This document shows positions 1-12,600 of a stretch of 64,000 nt of DNA, piece by piece. The position numbers were made by a program, and so were the translations under genes. The notes beneath the pieces are model-generated. The model had not been told where the DNA came from. It searched no databases and saw only the letters and a program-made list of their open reading frames with translations. The first letter of the stretch is position 1; every line of letters starts with the position of its first letter. The stretch comes from Strongylocentrotus droebachiensis (taxonomy: Eukaryota; Echinodermata; Echinoidea; Camarodonta; Strongylocentrotidae), in assembly GCA_035222895.1 (NCBI GenBank), contig JAVYIG010000035.1:372001-436000 (forward strand). Direction: 5' to 3'.

Positions 1-869
1 ACAGTATACTGTAACGTGATGCACAATCATACTTAGAATTACCGTGGTGCATAAAGATAGAATTAAATTGAAATGAATTGAAGTCGAGATATACGGGAAA
101 AGGAAGGATGTCATTAGCATGTTGCGTGCGGTTATTGATGCAACTATGTGCGCAGACGCATAGCGTTTCTTGGCGCTGAAGATTTTACTTACTCGTAACA
201 GGGAAGGAGTGGAATGAAGCCGCTCTCTTTTTACCCCATGCTCCAAACCGCAGGAAAGTTATGCGCTAATCTGCAACTGTTGACCAGGTGGTGAGATAAA
301 AAAGCGCATGAAATATCATGGTTTAGAATTCCTACATCAGAAAATGGTATCCCAGCAAATGTTCGCTGTCTATTTCAAAGATATCTCATCAATTTATTGT
401 TGAATGTGTAATGGGTAGAACAAGCGAACATAAACTTGTGTAATTTCATTCTTTTTTCCAACTACAAAAATCCAAAAAACAAGCAAAAACACGCATTAGT
501 AAACTTATAGTTACTTACTTACAAGTTCATGCATTCTTAGCGCGGTCAGGTAAAACAAACGAACCAACCATCTCTGATTAATTTAATACTAAAGTTGCCT
601 CGAATGTCATAGCTGAGAAGATGAAGAACACTCAAGATTACTAATTTACTAAATTACCTAATTTACCCAGATCAAATAACTTTTTTAAAGAAACGACATG
701 TCGGAGAGGTACCTTGATCAATCATGGATATGTTATTTACCGCACTGCACAATCTGCCTGCTATCATTCTCAGTTTGGATTTCAAAAAAGAATTAGATTC
801 GGTTAGTCATCCTATTGCCCTACAAATATTGGCCTTTTAAGAATTTCGGTTCTAACTTTATAAATGATA

Positions 870-1414
870 TTAAAGGAAACCAAAACCTTCATACTAAGTT
901 ACTTTTATTGTAAAGTTTAAAAGATTTGAATAAAATCAGTGAAAATTTGAACAAAATCGGGCAAGGAATAAGAAAGTTAGAGCCTTTTGAAATGACTAGT
1001 CACTAGAGGGCGGTATTCAATTTGATGACATCATCTGTGAACAACTCTCCATGCCTTTTGTACATACAATTTCACAATTTTTTTGTTTTCTTCGTATTTA
1101 TTTGTGTTCTTGATCCGACTTCATAACATGTGAAGTAGAATATCATTTTGCATTCTATATATTGCTTTCAGGGGAGTACATTATCTCAATCACAAGAAAG
1201 AAGGAAAAACATGAAATTTGATGTACAAAAGGCATGGAGTTGTTCACAGATGATGTCATCAAATTGAATACCGCCCTCTAGTGACTAGTCATTTAAAAAA
1301 GCTCTTACTTCCTTATTCCTTGCCCGATTTTGTTCAAATTTTCACTGATATTTTTCAAATATCTTAAACTTTACAATAGAAGTAACTTAGTATGAAGGTT
1401 TTGGTTTCCTTTAA
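870..1414. mobile_element. Palindromic MITE with TTAA flanks
   Basis: TTAA at 870-873 and TTAA at 1,411-1,414 bound a 545-bp sequence whose two ends are reverse complements over about 200 bp (ends read AGGAAACCAAAACC and its complement) around a short spacer near 1,070-1,210. TTAA duplication plus terminal inverted repeats is the habit of piggyBac-type transposons, so this is probably a non-autonomous relative, by inference. No ORF. The mirrored copy in the right arm lies at 37,999-40,011 and is interrupted by a retrotransposon. Confidence 0.75.
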
Positions 1415-2225
1415 GATGCTCTATACAGACTTGAGAGTTGTTAGACGAGGTTACCCCCTATTACCTTTTCTATTTTAAAATACTTCCCAGTAGTTACGAG
1501 CAAAGATCATGAAGACACTCAACTCATAGTGACCGTTTAGATACAACGCAATAATTCTCCAGCCTTATTAACCGTATAAATGAAGAAAAAATGAAATGAA
1601 TAATTATTTGGAAAATCCATACATTGACTTTAAAAGGTTAATTAAATTACTTTAATTAAAAAGGACGCTATTTCCCATTTTTTGTTGTGTATCTTGCTAT
1701 CGTGTTACCTACGCCTCAAGGAGTCCACCCGTTTAATTCGTTTTGTGTGGGGCGGCCCTGATATAATAAAGAGGGAAATATCAGTTAAAAATCATTACAG
1801 TGGTAGATTGAAAATGGATACAAGCCCAAAACGTGAACAGGGTTACAAGATGCTTTTCTTCCCAATACAAAGGCTAGGAGTATTGTGTCGTATCTATTAG
1901 GTTCTTTCGGTAAGCATTTAGTTTATTTTGCAATTATGATGTTGACGCTCTCCATATAAAACCCAGAGTTTTTGGGAACTAGAGATAGATGCCATGTGTT
2001 GCGTCTGGCCAGATGAAAGGGGCTACCTGTAGATTTATACATGTTGTGGTGCATCCGGGGGGGGGGTGGAAGCATGATGGGTATAGACATGTGCAAATCC
2101 TATTATGCATGGATATCCCAACAATAATGAAAATTGTAAATATCTTCGTAGGGCGCTTCGGGTTTTTTTTTACGTGTTGGAATTGTGCTTATTTGATGTG
2201 CGATAATGTGGTGGAGAAACGTTTA

Positions 2226-2414
2226 CAGTGCACTCTCGTTATAAAGAACACCGATATAACAAAATTTCATTATAAAGAAGTAAAATCTCTGGTCCCATAT
2301 GTGGGATTCCCTTTGTATTCTATTGTTTTTGCAACCCTGATACATGTATAAAGAAATTTGATTATAAAGAAATTTCATGGGTCCCGAGGACTTCTTTATA
2401 ATGAGAGTGCACTG
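2226..2414. mobile_element. TA-flanked MITE, complete copy
   Basis: A 189-bp sequence begins CAGTGCACTCTC and ends with the reverse complement, flanked on both sides by TA (2,224-2,225 and 2,415-2,416). Short terminal inverted repeats plus a TA duplication fit a Tc1/mariner-type non-autonomous element. The interior is built from repeated TTATAAAGAA-like words. The mirrored copy in the right arm is at 36,993-37,181 and has the same length. Confidence 0.8.
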
Positions 2415-2870
2415 TACATGGTGTTCTAGAGGTGAAGGATATGCAGGATGTTAAGAATGTGGATAAGATATCCCTCCCCGCCCGTGGCAGTGACCAATAA
2501 AAGACAATGACACTATGGACCGTGTGTTGACTGGTCTGACATAAGTGTAACGTTTATATTTAGGAAAAGTCTGTTGACCTCCAAAGTATATACAGTATTT
2601 AAGATAATTACTATTTTTTTTTATCAATGATGGTCCAAACGTAAAGCATTGGTGGAGGAGTACATGTATGGGCCAGGAGGAAGTACACTCCCTTCACAAT
2701 GGCGATTGCCTCATTCACATAATTATGATGTATGTCATCACTCTCAAGTGAAGCAAGTATTGGAACAAGGGAACAACCTCTCGAGAGGAGTATAGGGGGA
2801 AGTGTCGTGGCAGTATTGGAATGCCCTTACAGGTACACTCCCCTCAAGAAGTTGTTCCCTCATTCACTTA

Positions 2871-3048
2871 CAGTGCACTCTCGTTATAAAGAACACTGAT
2901 ATAACAAAATTTCATTTTAAAGAAGTAAAATCTCTGGTCCCATATCTTGGATTTCCTTTGTATTCTATTGTTTTGGCAGCCCTGATATAAAGAAATTTCG
3001 TTATAAAGAAACAATTTCATGGGTCCCAAGGACTTCTTTATAACGAGA
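2871..3048. mobile_element. TA-flanked MITE, second copy with damaged right end
   Basis: The left end and interior match the MITE at 2,226-2,414, with TA at 2,869-2,870. The right end stops after ATAACGAGA without the final GTGCACTG, so the right terminal repeat is lost. Mirrored in the right arm at about 36,358-36,536. Confidence 0.7.
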
Positions 3049-5605
3049 CGACCAAGATGTGACTTTTGCTTTGGACTACCATCCCCCTGTTCATGAGGAA
3101 AATGATGAACAACCGAAGATTTGGGGGTATGAGTTACAGGTTAATGCTAGTGTTGGACAATTATTAAAAAATTAAGGTGTTAGCAAAATCAACAGGTACA
3201 ATTACTTTGGCTACATGCAGTGTTTGTTAAAGGCATGCTGAAGGGATTTTAATGTAGGCCTACTGGTACATGTCTTGAACTGTTTTGATGTTGCACATAA
3301 TTTTGTGTAATGTTCCTGTGCTTGGAGGATGACTGTTGTTGATGAAGGATTCTGGTGGTGAGAGGATGCATTAACCATACGGGGAATACATCCTCTCACC
3401 TACTGATTTTGATGTTGGAAGTGAATGTTGGGATAGTGTCTGTACTCACATTGGCTGGAGTTGTTCATGGGTGAAATTGTCCGAAGTCCTCCCAAATTAG
3501 ATTTGGGTAGCGTTGACGCATGCGGTTGAAGACGCATGCGGTTGAACACATGAACATAACAAATGATCTTCCATGGAAAACATTTACCAAAAGTTTATAT
3601 TTAATTGTAAAGTGTCAGTACAAGGTGGCAGATTTACAATGTATTCCACACACAAAAAAGACAATCGGCATGGTCCTTGTCACATACTCTGAGAAACTAT
3701 AGCGACATATTGCTGAAAGTGGAAAGGATAGGGAAGATGACTATGAGTGTACCAGTGGTAGTCATGATGAGAGCAATTTATACTAAGAATCACTGATTGC
3801 TATGTGCACTCAAGTAGCCAGCAGTAACTTTTGAGATGTTGGTATTACACAATGTGTGTTATGGGTAGTTGGATTTTTTTCTTTTAAAGTCTACAAAATT
3901 ATGAGAACCTTAAATAATTTTTAATTGGTAAAATGACCTTTTAAAGGAAAATGCAAGATTTTGCAACCAATGACAACAAAGCATGCCAAGTGAGTGTGTT
4001 GTTTGTAACATATTTTTTCATATGCTCTGGCCTACAACAACTTTGTCAGAGGTGCAGAGGTAAATTTATGGTGAAATACATAGTCTTACATGTATAATAG
4101 CCCCAAAGGTGAAAGTGATTTCACACGCCCTAATATTTGTTAATACACATCCATTTTTCACAAAATTATACCTATTAGGTGACAAAAAAAATGGCGGTCA
4201 AACCTTCCAGGGAGGGTCGGTCAGTCAGCATTTTTTATTGTGTTTTTGACATTAAATTTTTCGATTAAAAAACATGGAAATTATTTGTTCTCAGCTTCTC
4301 GCTCACTCACTGCACTCGCAACTTTTCATCCAATTTTTTTGTCAAAATGGCTGATTTTCTTTGTTTCCAACCAAATTTACAATGATAAAATATAGACCTA
4401 AACACCTCAAAATAACAGTAAAATACAAAGACTGACAAATGGAGGAATGAGCCGGAGAGCCAGTAAGGCCCGAAAGTAGCCCACACCTTTACAAAAATAT
4501 GTATACAATGCATGATATACACAGAAAAAAGAAACAATTAACAAAAGTTGAACGCGTAAAAAAGACTCTGACAAAAACCATTACGACAAGACAAATGTGG
4601 ACATGCTCTAAAGAAATTACTCATAATTACTAATCAGCTAACGTTTAAGTAGGTTTCGAAAAAAGTGTTTTGTATTTTTTGATTCTTTGATTAGTTTAGG
4701 GAGTGAATTCGAAAGGATTAGGCCGGCTGCTTGTATACCATGATCAGAGAAAGCTTTCTTATTGAGTGTATGAGAAAGATCATTAATTTGTGTTGTTTAG
4801 TAATGGTAAGTATCAGAGCGCCTTTTGAAGTAGTCTTTGAAAGACACTGGTAAATTATTAATATAGAATGTATGCATAAATACGCCAAGTTCAAGAGTAT
4901 ACATGTCTATTACAGTATCGTGCATGCGCATTCAGTTTCAGCAGTTCCCTACGAAGAAGAAGTGTTCAAGCGATGCCCGTTATGGACAGAAATTGCTTGA
5001 AAACACTGACATCGTAAGTAAAAAATGGTTGTATATGTGATGTAAATGTTGATTAATATCGTGTTAAGATCTCGGTGAGCACAAACATGGAGAGCTCCTA
5101 GTCAGGAATCCGCCTGACAAGCAATAGTTCATATCCTGCCCGGTTGACGTGAATTGACAAGCAATAGTTCATATCCTGCCCGGTTGACGTGAATTCACGC
5201 GCATGAAAATATGCTGGTAATGATGTCTGTCCTTTGTATGAGGGGACTGACCTAACAACACCTCAAGGAAATTTTGGACGGTAATAGGTAGGGTGGGGAC
5301 TTGAGTAACCGGACACTTAATTTTGTGCGTTTTTTCAGAATATGTTGCCAAAAAACATAATTGAGTAACCGGACACTTAATTTTGTGCGTTTTTTCAGTA
5401 GTGTAAAATCTAAACAGTTAAAAAGTTACTCGCTCAAAATCGCTCAAATTTTGTATCAATTTGAAGGAAAAAAAAAATCACATTTTCACTTACCCATCAT
5501 TGATGCCATTTGCCTCATGATCATCTTGAACTTTCAACTTTGGGAACAATTGCAGAATACCCTACCACGGTTTTACAGAATTAGAACTAGGCCTAACAGT
5601 CTGAC

Positions 5606-5905
5606 GAATATTAGAAATATAAACTAGAAGCCAAGAGTCCAACGACCATCGACCAACAATCTGACAAATATTACAAATTGAAACCAACGACCATCGACCA
5701 AATACTATTGAATGGAAGAGTCCAACGACCATCGACCAACAGTCTGACAAATATTAGAAAAAGAGACCAATGACCATCGACCAAATAGTGAGGCATATTT
5801 GTTTAAAAGAGCCAACGACCAACGACCATCGACCAAAGACTCACAAGTATTAAAAAAGAAGCCAACGACCAACGACCAACGACCATCGACCAAAGACTCA
5901 CACTT
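5606..5905. repeat. Minisatellite with ACGACCATCGACCAA core
   Basis: About six irregular units of roughly 50-60 bp share the core ACGACCATCGACCAA. Between cores are variable AT-rich spacers, and the later units show extra copies of the 7-mer CCAACGA. It translates on the minus strand as repeated RWSLV, but stop codons and the repetitive origin argue against a protein. The mirrored array is at about 33,513-33,815. Confidence 0.9.
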
Positions 5906-6765
5906 GTTGATTAAAAAAGCACAAAACTATTATTTTTCTTTTGTATTTTTAGAACGAGACATTACTTGTTGATTGAAATATCTAATAGGGTCTTTGAAAG
6001 CAGACTATAGCAGTGTAAAAGAGGGCACAAGGTACAAACAAATACGTGTGTGGGACTATGAGCGGGCTGGACATTTTGTGTTACTGAAATGGGCTTAGAA
6101 TTCAAGTAATTCATCTATTAAATGACTATAACAGACAATAAACAAGAAAAAGGTAAGGACAAGAATCAGTGCTTATCAATTTAACAGACATTTTGCATGA
6201 AATACCATCAGGAAAGCCATCTAGATTTGTCACAAATTAGCGACAAACACATCAAACTCAGTGCTGCAATGGCGCACAAAACGGCGTAGAATTCAACTTT
6301 TCATCCACCAAATGAATTCAAACACTTGCATTATACAATCTTCAATACCTGTATCACCGTTATCGCAAATAATAAAATCACAATCTATATCTACGGCTAA
6401 TATATGAAGACTAACAATATGGTAGGGTATTCTGCAATTAAGCCCAACTTTGTTTGGGTGACATTTCCGAGCATCCGAATGCTTCCGAAGACGTTGCTTC
6501 CAAGACCTATGATGCCGAAGATGACGTTCTGTGTGACGTCACAGGTCATTTAAATAAAACAATAAAATTCACTTTTTGGCTCAGATATATACTGTTTCGT
6601 ATGTTTTTCAGCGTTTTAACCCTCTTCAAACCATTCTAAGGCGTTCCATGCGATACAATGTCAAAATGTTGGCTACAACATACATATCTGGGGCATTTTA
6701 GGTCATTACCAGGTATTTTACTACGAAAGTAATTGAGAGTGTTCCGTTAAAGCATTAGTCGTGTC

Positions 6766-7084
6766 GTGCGCCACCTACCGGTGGTTCCGGGAACATTGCG
6801 TCAAGCTACCAATTCCAACTTAAGAACAGCTGCCACCTGGCCATATACTGGAAGATGTGGAAGTCCCTCAATATGCTTCGCACAGGGGTTGGGCGATGCA
6901 AATACAACGCATAAATGGGGATACACAGATGACACACACACACACAGACTGTGAGTGTGGAACATTCGTGCAATCTATGCCACACCTTTGCCCCACTCTC
7001 CTAGATGGCCAATACTGCCTGGAAGACCTAGTGGCAGCAAATGAGAGGACTCTTCGGTGTGCAAGAGCCTGGAAAAACATTTGA
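6766..7084 (+). pseudogene. Decayed 3' end of a non-LTR retrotransposon ORF2
   Basis: Two overlapping frames together resemble the extreme C-terminus of non-LTR reverse transcriptases. A stretch with WGYTDDTHTH passes by a frame change within the ACACAC tract into CECGTFVQSMPHL, a Cys/His knuckle, and ends RCARAWKNI-stop. The frame break and the lack of any upstream RT domain mark it as a dead fragment. The mirrored copy is at about 32,331-32,650 and carries a further 5-bp insertion. Clade assignment is not possible from this remnant. Confidence 0.6.
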
Positions 7085-7339
7085 GCTCAGATGATGGACA
7101 CGAAAGAAGACCCACATTTTACGAAGGTTCATGACCCCTTAAAAGCCGGTTGTTTAGAGAAGAAAACAAAAGAACACTATCGCAAAAGTCTTCCTAAATC
7201 AACCTATACGACAATTTCCATATAGCCTTGGAGAACTTTTGAAATGTGCGGATATGACAATCAAACAAATTTAGCCTTAAATTTATTTCTTGAAAGTCTT
7301 TGCAATTGTGTCAAGATACTTTGAAACACACTCAGGATT

Positions 7340-7440
7340 GAGGAGGTGCAATAGCTCAGTGGTAGATCAATAGTCTCCAGGTCCCAGGCTCTATACCACG
7401 TCAATTTGCTCGTGCCCTTTGTTAAATTAGACATTGTTTG
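7340..7440 (+). mobile_element. tRNA-like SINE head
   Basis: GTGCAATAGCTCAGTGGTAG resembles a tRNA 5' half with a polymerase III A box, and a degenerate B-box-like GGTCCCAGGCTC follows about 30 bp later. The downstream ATTTGCTCGTGCCCTTTG resembles the body that follows the tRNA-like head in the copies near 27,440 and 47,930. The lack of a CCA-bounded cloverleaf argues for a SINE, not a tRNA gene. The mirrored copy is at about 31,980-32,075. Confidence 0.6.
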
Positions 7441-8471
7441 TCAAATGAAAGCTTATGGTCGAAAGAAAGTGAAACGTGTCATATATTTCAACAAAAAACA
7501 AACAAACTAGGCGCTTCGATCATACGTAGGCGATTGAGGCAATGCCATTTTCGGATTCACATAACGACGTATAAATACATGTTTGACGATCGATAGCAGC
7601 CATATTATCACAAATTTAATTGATTTATTATCCATAGAATGAGTGAATTTAGGCCAGACAATAACTTTGATTTGCAGTATTCATCGTATGAATCCAGTAA
7701 CGATGATATTGATGGTATAGCTTGGCCAATTTTTAATTTATTATAATTTCTGAATAAAAGAAATACGTGTTTACATGTCGACTATGTTTGATCGTGAGTG
7801 GATAGATTTCACCGACGTGGATTATCGCGAATTACGAACTTACGAGATTGCAGACGCAAGCCGGTGAAGAAAACGAATGTTAGGAGTAATTTCAATCGAA
7901 AAAAGGGTAAAATAGGTAATATTTACAACAAAGAGTGTTGTGAAATTTGTTTCAATTAGCCTACACTCACCAATATACACTGTCCTTGAATCTTGAGCAA
8001 ATTAATAATAACACCCCTTGAAATGACGGTTTGTCTGTTTGTCTATTTACGATAACCCGGTTTTGAAATAAACTTGTAATCGATCGGGGTATTAAAAAAA
8101 AGGGGGTCTAAAAAAGTTTAACCGATCTTGGAATTTTTTTTTGAGGGGGGCACGTGCCCCCCCCCCCCCCCCCCCCCCGTGGCTACGTGCCTGGGCATGT
8201 GGCATATATATGGTTATTATGTCTAACGAAGATATTTTGTTTACTGATGCGTGACGTCATCTAGGCGCCATTTTGTTGATTTTTGATTTTGGCCATATTT
8301 CATTTATACATTGTCATTTTTGAATGATTAAGTATAAACAAAAATGTTAAATTTGTTTTCCTAGATATCTGAGGTCATTAGCTTTCCATTGATATATAAT
8401 TATATTTGTATATGATTGCTGCTTTAAGCAATTAATCAAACAAACATTAAAAGACGAAAAACACACTCTCA

Positions 8472-8523
8472 GGCCCGAATTCACAAAGGAGGTTTGTCGG
8501 CAAACCTCCTTTGTGAATTCAGG
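8472..8523. repeat. Near-perfect 52-bp hairpin
   Basis: GGCCCGAATTCACAAAGGAG and its complement flank a four-base loop, giving a stem of about 24 bp with one mismatch. It sits in the diverged inner part of the left arm and is absent from the matching place in the right arm (about 30,560). It is therefore an insertion or local expansion in this arm only. Confidence 0.85.
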
Positions 8524-8763
8524 CCAATAAGTCTGAAGGAATATGCGAAGGTTTATGATAAATTATAAATACCGGAGTGTTAATACAGATTTGATACAAG
8601 TAACATTTATCTTCAAATATTTACAAACTGTTTATATCTTGTAGTTTATGTTACTGTGCTCCCAAAATTGTTCACATCTTTATTTCCTTCTTTTTTTGTA
8701 ACCAAGATTTTTCTCCTCTTATATTTCATACTTGGGTATAATTACGGATTCAGATCTTACCTA

Positions 8764-9085
8764 CACTGTAAAAAAATAATAGTCGAAATAACTCAATAAA
8801 ATTGAGGAAAAGAATTGCCTTATTTTTATTAAGTAAATATTACCTACGGCATCTTAAGTAGAATTTACTTATTTTGCTGAATAAATTTTTACTCAGTTAA
8901 ATCGAGTTACATTAACGTAAATAATTTAAGTATTGTAATCATTTTAGATAATTAAAAAAAAGCTATGATAGGATTACATATTGCACGATTTGGTACCCAT
9001 CTAATCTAACAAGTAACATCCACTAATCATTCACTACTTCTATTTAAGATTTAACCGTATATATATATCTACCACCATCACATAC
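8764..9085. other. AT-rich spacer, no gene recognised
   Basis: Sequence between the left inverted-repeat arm and the 5.7-kb TIR element. It is AT-rich, with several TTAAGTA/TACTTA-like words and a short (TA)n tract near 9,060. No ORF, splice-linked exon or RNA gene is visible. Confidence 0.6.
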
Positions 9086-9551
9086 TATAGGATTTCCCGG
9101 CCAAATTCGCGAGTTTGTCATTCAAATTTATTTGTCTTGCGTTCAAATTCGACGGTTTAAGTGCAGTCAGGTATATCTCGGGTTTATATTCCCTTTTCTA
9201 GTTTTCAAATCTATGGAATTTTCGTTAGAATCTACGTATGTTTCATTCAAATTAATGAACAATGTGCTTCTTTCGCTATTTGGTCATTCGATTTGGCGCA
9301 ACACAATTTTCTGACAAAGCGACGGTGTACTTTTAGCATTCTAATTCATTTGTAGCATTCAAATTAGCACTTTGTCCACTTAAATTGATGGCCAATATAC
9401 ATTTCTCGTTTATTACACACTTTTTATAGCTCATTCTTTTTCTTTCAAGATTGTTTTTTTCATGTGTATTTCATCATATTTCATTTTCTTGCATTTATAC
9501 ACTTATACTTATTAGATTTATCTGATATTCATCAGCATTTAAGTTTGATTG

Positions 9552-11002
9552 TTAAAGTTGATACTCTAAGACAATCCCAAATACTGAGATAATTACATAA
9601 ATAGAAAGCTTTTAACCCCCATAATAACACCAAATGGTGTCCACCCGACAAAACAAGTTTAGAATAATGAATTTATTCGAGTAAACTCTACCAAAATATC
9701 TAAGTCTGAAACCCGGAAGTGCACGTAGAGTCGGGCCTCTATCCGTGACGTCACGAACGGGAGTCATGGGCTCAGTGAGAGTGAATGGCAGTGATATCCC
9801 TACGTAAATGCTATCCTGTCAGAGCTTAGATTTGTTGTTGTTAAGGAGTATATTTGATGGATTTTCTTTTTTCATTTGAATGAAGAATAACGAAGCAACG
9901 TTTTCCAGTCCTTGATTTCTTTTTATATCCTCATATTCACCTATTTGGTAGAGATTTAAGACGAGTTTACTGCTTAGGAATTAAAGTTAAATCGTGCACT
10001 TATGAATAGGCGGATGCGTTGTCATCAGATGTACATGACCAGTTTTGTAAAAGGAATAGGTCTAGAACTATGAAAGTACTTATCATAGATGTGTGTGACT
10101 GCCTCAAAAAAGGATACAGCACCAGTTAAACATTTTATGTTGTAAAATATCAAACTTGAACGAGATCATGCAAGCGCGCTTCCTCTATAATATTTTGGCG
10201 AGTGATGCGGCTCTTGCATGAACGTTCGTGGAGCGAGCAGAATCGGGAGGTAAGACCAAGCCGCTGCTCTAGGCGCTGCTTGCTTGTGATGGAACGTACG
10301 TGCGCTAGTTATATGTTTATCGGCAATTGCAAGAGAATGAAAGCGACGTTGCCAGCTAAGAAAAACAACTAACAAAGACTTGTACCTGACTACCGGTGTC
10401 AGAATTGGTAGATGAAGGATGTTCAGGGCCAAGGAAGGCGAAAGACATGGGAAAAAGGAAGAAGAAACCATCGGGAGATTGCTGTAGTGTATGGTAATGA
10501 ACTGTGCATGGGTAGACAGCTACTGTTCACTCCGTGCCTGGGCCGATTTCAACACCAAAACAAAAATTACATGGTGAAAATATCGACTAATAGCACATCG
10601 TTGGCATGTATATGTCATAATTTTTAAAAGGGGAATTGATATTAATACTATGAAGTACTAGGGGAAGGTAAAGAATTGTACATAGAATTATGATTTATTA
10701 GACTTTTCAGCCTTTGAAACAAAAATATGCAGAAAATCGTATCACTCTGCACATGTTGGCTATGTAACATCCGGGTACGTGAATATACTCTCTCCCGGAC
10801 GTGAGGTCATAAATAGTAGACCAGCGTCGTGACTGATTTTCTATGCAAAGAGAGGCGGATATTTTAGACATTTCAATTGAGGATTTCGAGTAGACAGAAT
10901 TTTTTTGTGATATACTAAGTAATTGAAAAACTTAAAAATAACATATAATTGCCGTAGGTAACAAATTAAGGGACATTTATTTGCTTAGAGTATCAACTTT
11001 AA
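9552..11002. mobile_element. Candidate nested TTAA-flanked element
   Basis: TTAAAGTTGATACTCTAAG at 9,552 and its exact reverse complement ending at 11,002 define a 1.45-kb interval with TTAA at both ends, as in piggyBac-type insertions. The inverted match is only about 19 bp and no transposase is visible. The assignment therefore rests on the terminal repeat alone. Confidence 0.45.
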
Positions 11003-12169
11003 GAAGAAAAAAACGACTTGCATCTACGGACCTGATGGTCTCAGTATATTTGTAAATGTTCATGTAAGGAAGTTGTTTGTCTTATGTTTCATCATAAATT
11101 TATCATAATTTCATCATAATTTCATTATGGAAGAAGGGTACAATATTGTGACTGGGGTAGGGACTAGAGTCAAGAATTTGAACATGATTCATTATTTAGC
11201 CATGTCTTTAGCCATCGATCTGATTGCGGGCAAGTAAACTATGAAACTCTTTAAGAAAAACAGAGGGGTGTGCTGGGTATAAGAGACGATGTGAATTATT
11301 TTTGTAAAATTCCGAGTCTGTAGTAAAAAGGGGCGATTGAGGGTACCCCCACCTTTCCCGGGTATATGAACATGTCCGTGCAGAAATGCCATATCCCTTG
11401 ATTTCGCCCCTTCTTTACTTTATGCAGTGGCGGATCCAGGGGTGGGCCGAAACGGCCGCGGCCCCCCCTATTGGCGGCGCAAAAAAAATTGAGAAGGAAA
11501 AAAGAGCCGGAAGAAAAGAAGAAGAAAAAAAAGGGAAAAAAAGGAGAAGATAAAATAAAAGAGAAGAAAAAAGAAAAGAAAATAGAGAGAGTTCAAAAAA
11601 AAAGAGGAAAGAAAAAGAAGAGAGGAGCAGGGGAGAAAAGAAAGACAACGAAATGGCACTAAAAATTAGTGACAGTAACGACGAATAAGGGAAAGACAAG
11701 GGGAGAGGGGAGGGGGGGGGTGCGTGAAGGCGGATGCATTGAGGGGGGAGGGGTGACTGGCCGTATTCTTATTTTTAGGTTATGCGAAACAGTCGGAATT
11801 ATGCTTATTTTCAAAAAATCTTAGCATGCTTGTTTATGTTAAGCCGTAGTGCATTAAAAAAGTTTAGTGTAGAAACACTTCTTAAAAGGCCGCGCCCGGC
11901 CCCTCCAAAGAACGGCAGAATGGTCATCTATAAATTCTGGGGTCATTCTCGATGGCTTGGGAGCCGTTATTGAAGTGGGGGCCGGCCCTACTCAAATGGT
12001 ATTGACGGTAACGATGGATAAGGGAATAAGGAGGAAGGGATGCACATGCATGCGCGTACGCATACAACATGGCAGAGCTTGAGGGGCCTGGCAGAGCCTT
12101 TTTAAGAGAGAAATTGTCTTTAGAAGAGAAAAAGAGGTTATTTCTAAAATGAAATGAAAGGGCTCTTGT

Positions 12170-12600
12170 CAAATAGCCCTTTCATTTCATTTTTTCTCTC
12201 GAAATAAACTCTCTTTCTCTCCTATAGACAATTTTATGAGATGGAATCTTCAATCTGAAGCCTTTTTTGTGCTCTTTGAAAATAGCACACTGAATGGGGG
12301 CAGTGCAATTTAAATTTCAAGGGATGGATTAGAGTTTTTATCGCTCTTGAAAGTCAAATAGCCCTTTCATTTCAGAAATAAGGCTCTCAATATAGACAAT
12401 TTTATGAGATGGAATCTTCAATCTGAAGCCTTTTTGTGCTCTTTGAAAATAGCACACTGAATGGGGGCAGTGTAATTTAAATTTCAAGGGATGGATTAGA
12501 GTTTTTATCGCTCTTGAAAGTCAAATAGCCCTTTCATTTCATTTTAGAAATAAACTCTAATACATCCCTTGATATTTAAATTGCGCTGCCCCTATTGTGT
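12170..12600. repeat. Tandem duplication, 168-bp period
   Basis: The segment with GACAATTTTATGAGATGG at 12,227 recurs at 12,395 with few changes, and a partial third unit continues to about 12,600. A diverged echo of the CCCTTTCATTTCATTTTAG motif is found again at 13,145-13,195, so the array may once have been longer. Confidence 0.85.

Larger units (their letters stand above)
1..8763 (+). repeat. Left arm of giant inverted repeat
   Basis: This arm is the reverse complement of 30,325-40,878. Base 2 onward pairs with 40,877 and downward, and matches run with few substitutions to about 7,536, then continue as much more diverged sequence to about 8,763. No host gene is visible in it. It holds a TTAA-flanked palindromic MITE, two copies of a TA-flanked MITE, a minisatellite, the decayed 3' end of a non-LTR retrotransposon and a tRNA-like SINE head, each mirrored in the right arm. 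The window starts inside or exactly at the end of the arm, so its outer boundary cannot be fixed. Stretches between the listed sub-features (for example 1,420-2,220, 3,050-5,600 and 5,920-6,760) contain nothing I recognise. Confidence 0.96.

Noticed and set aside
5562..5893. Minus-strand frames with repeated RWSLV motif as a repeat protein
   Set aside because: They arise from the ACGACCATCGACCAA minisatellite, are broken by stops and occur identically in the mirrored array; no start context or splice support.
7340..7400. A genuine tRNA gene
   Set aside because: Only the A-box half resembles a tRNA; no matching acceptor stem, and the body is shared with other SINE copies.
11415..11699. Hydrophobic Phe/Leu/Ser-rich minus-strand frame as a membrane protein
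   Set aside because: It is the translation of an A/G-rich low-complexity block; the opposite strand gives poly-Lys/Glu. Composition alone explains it.
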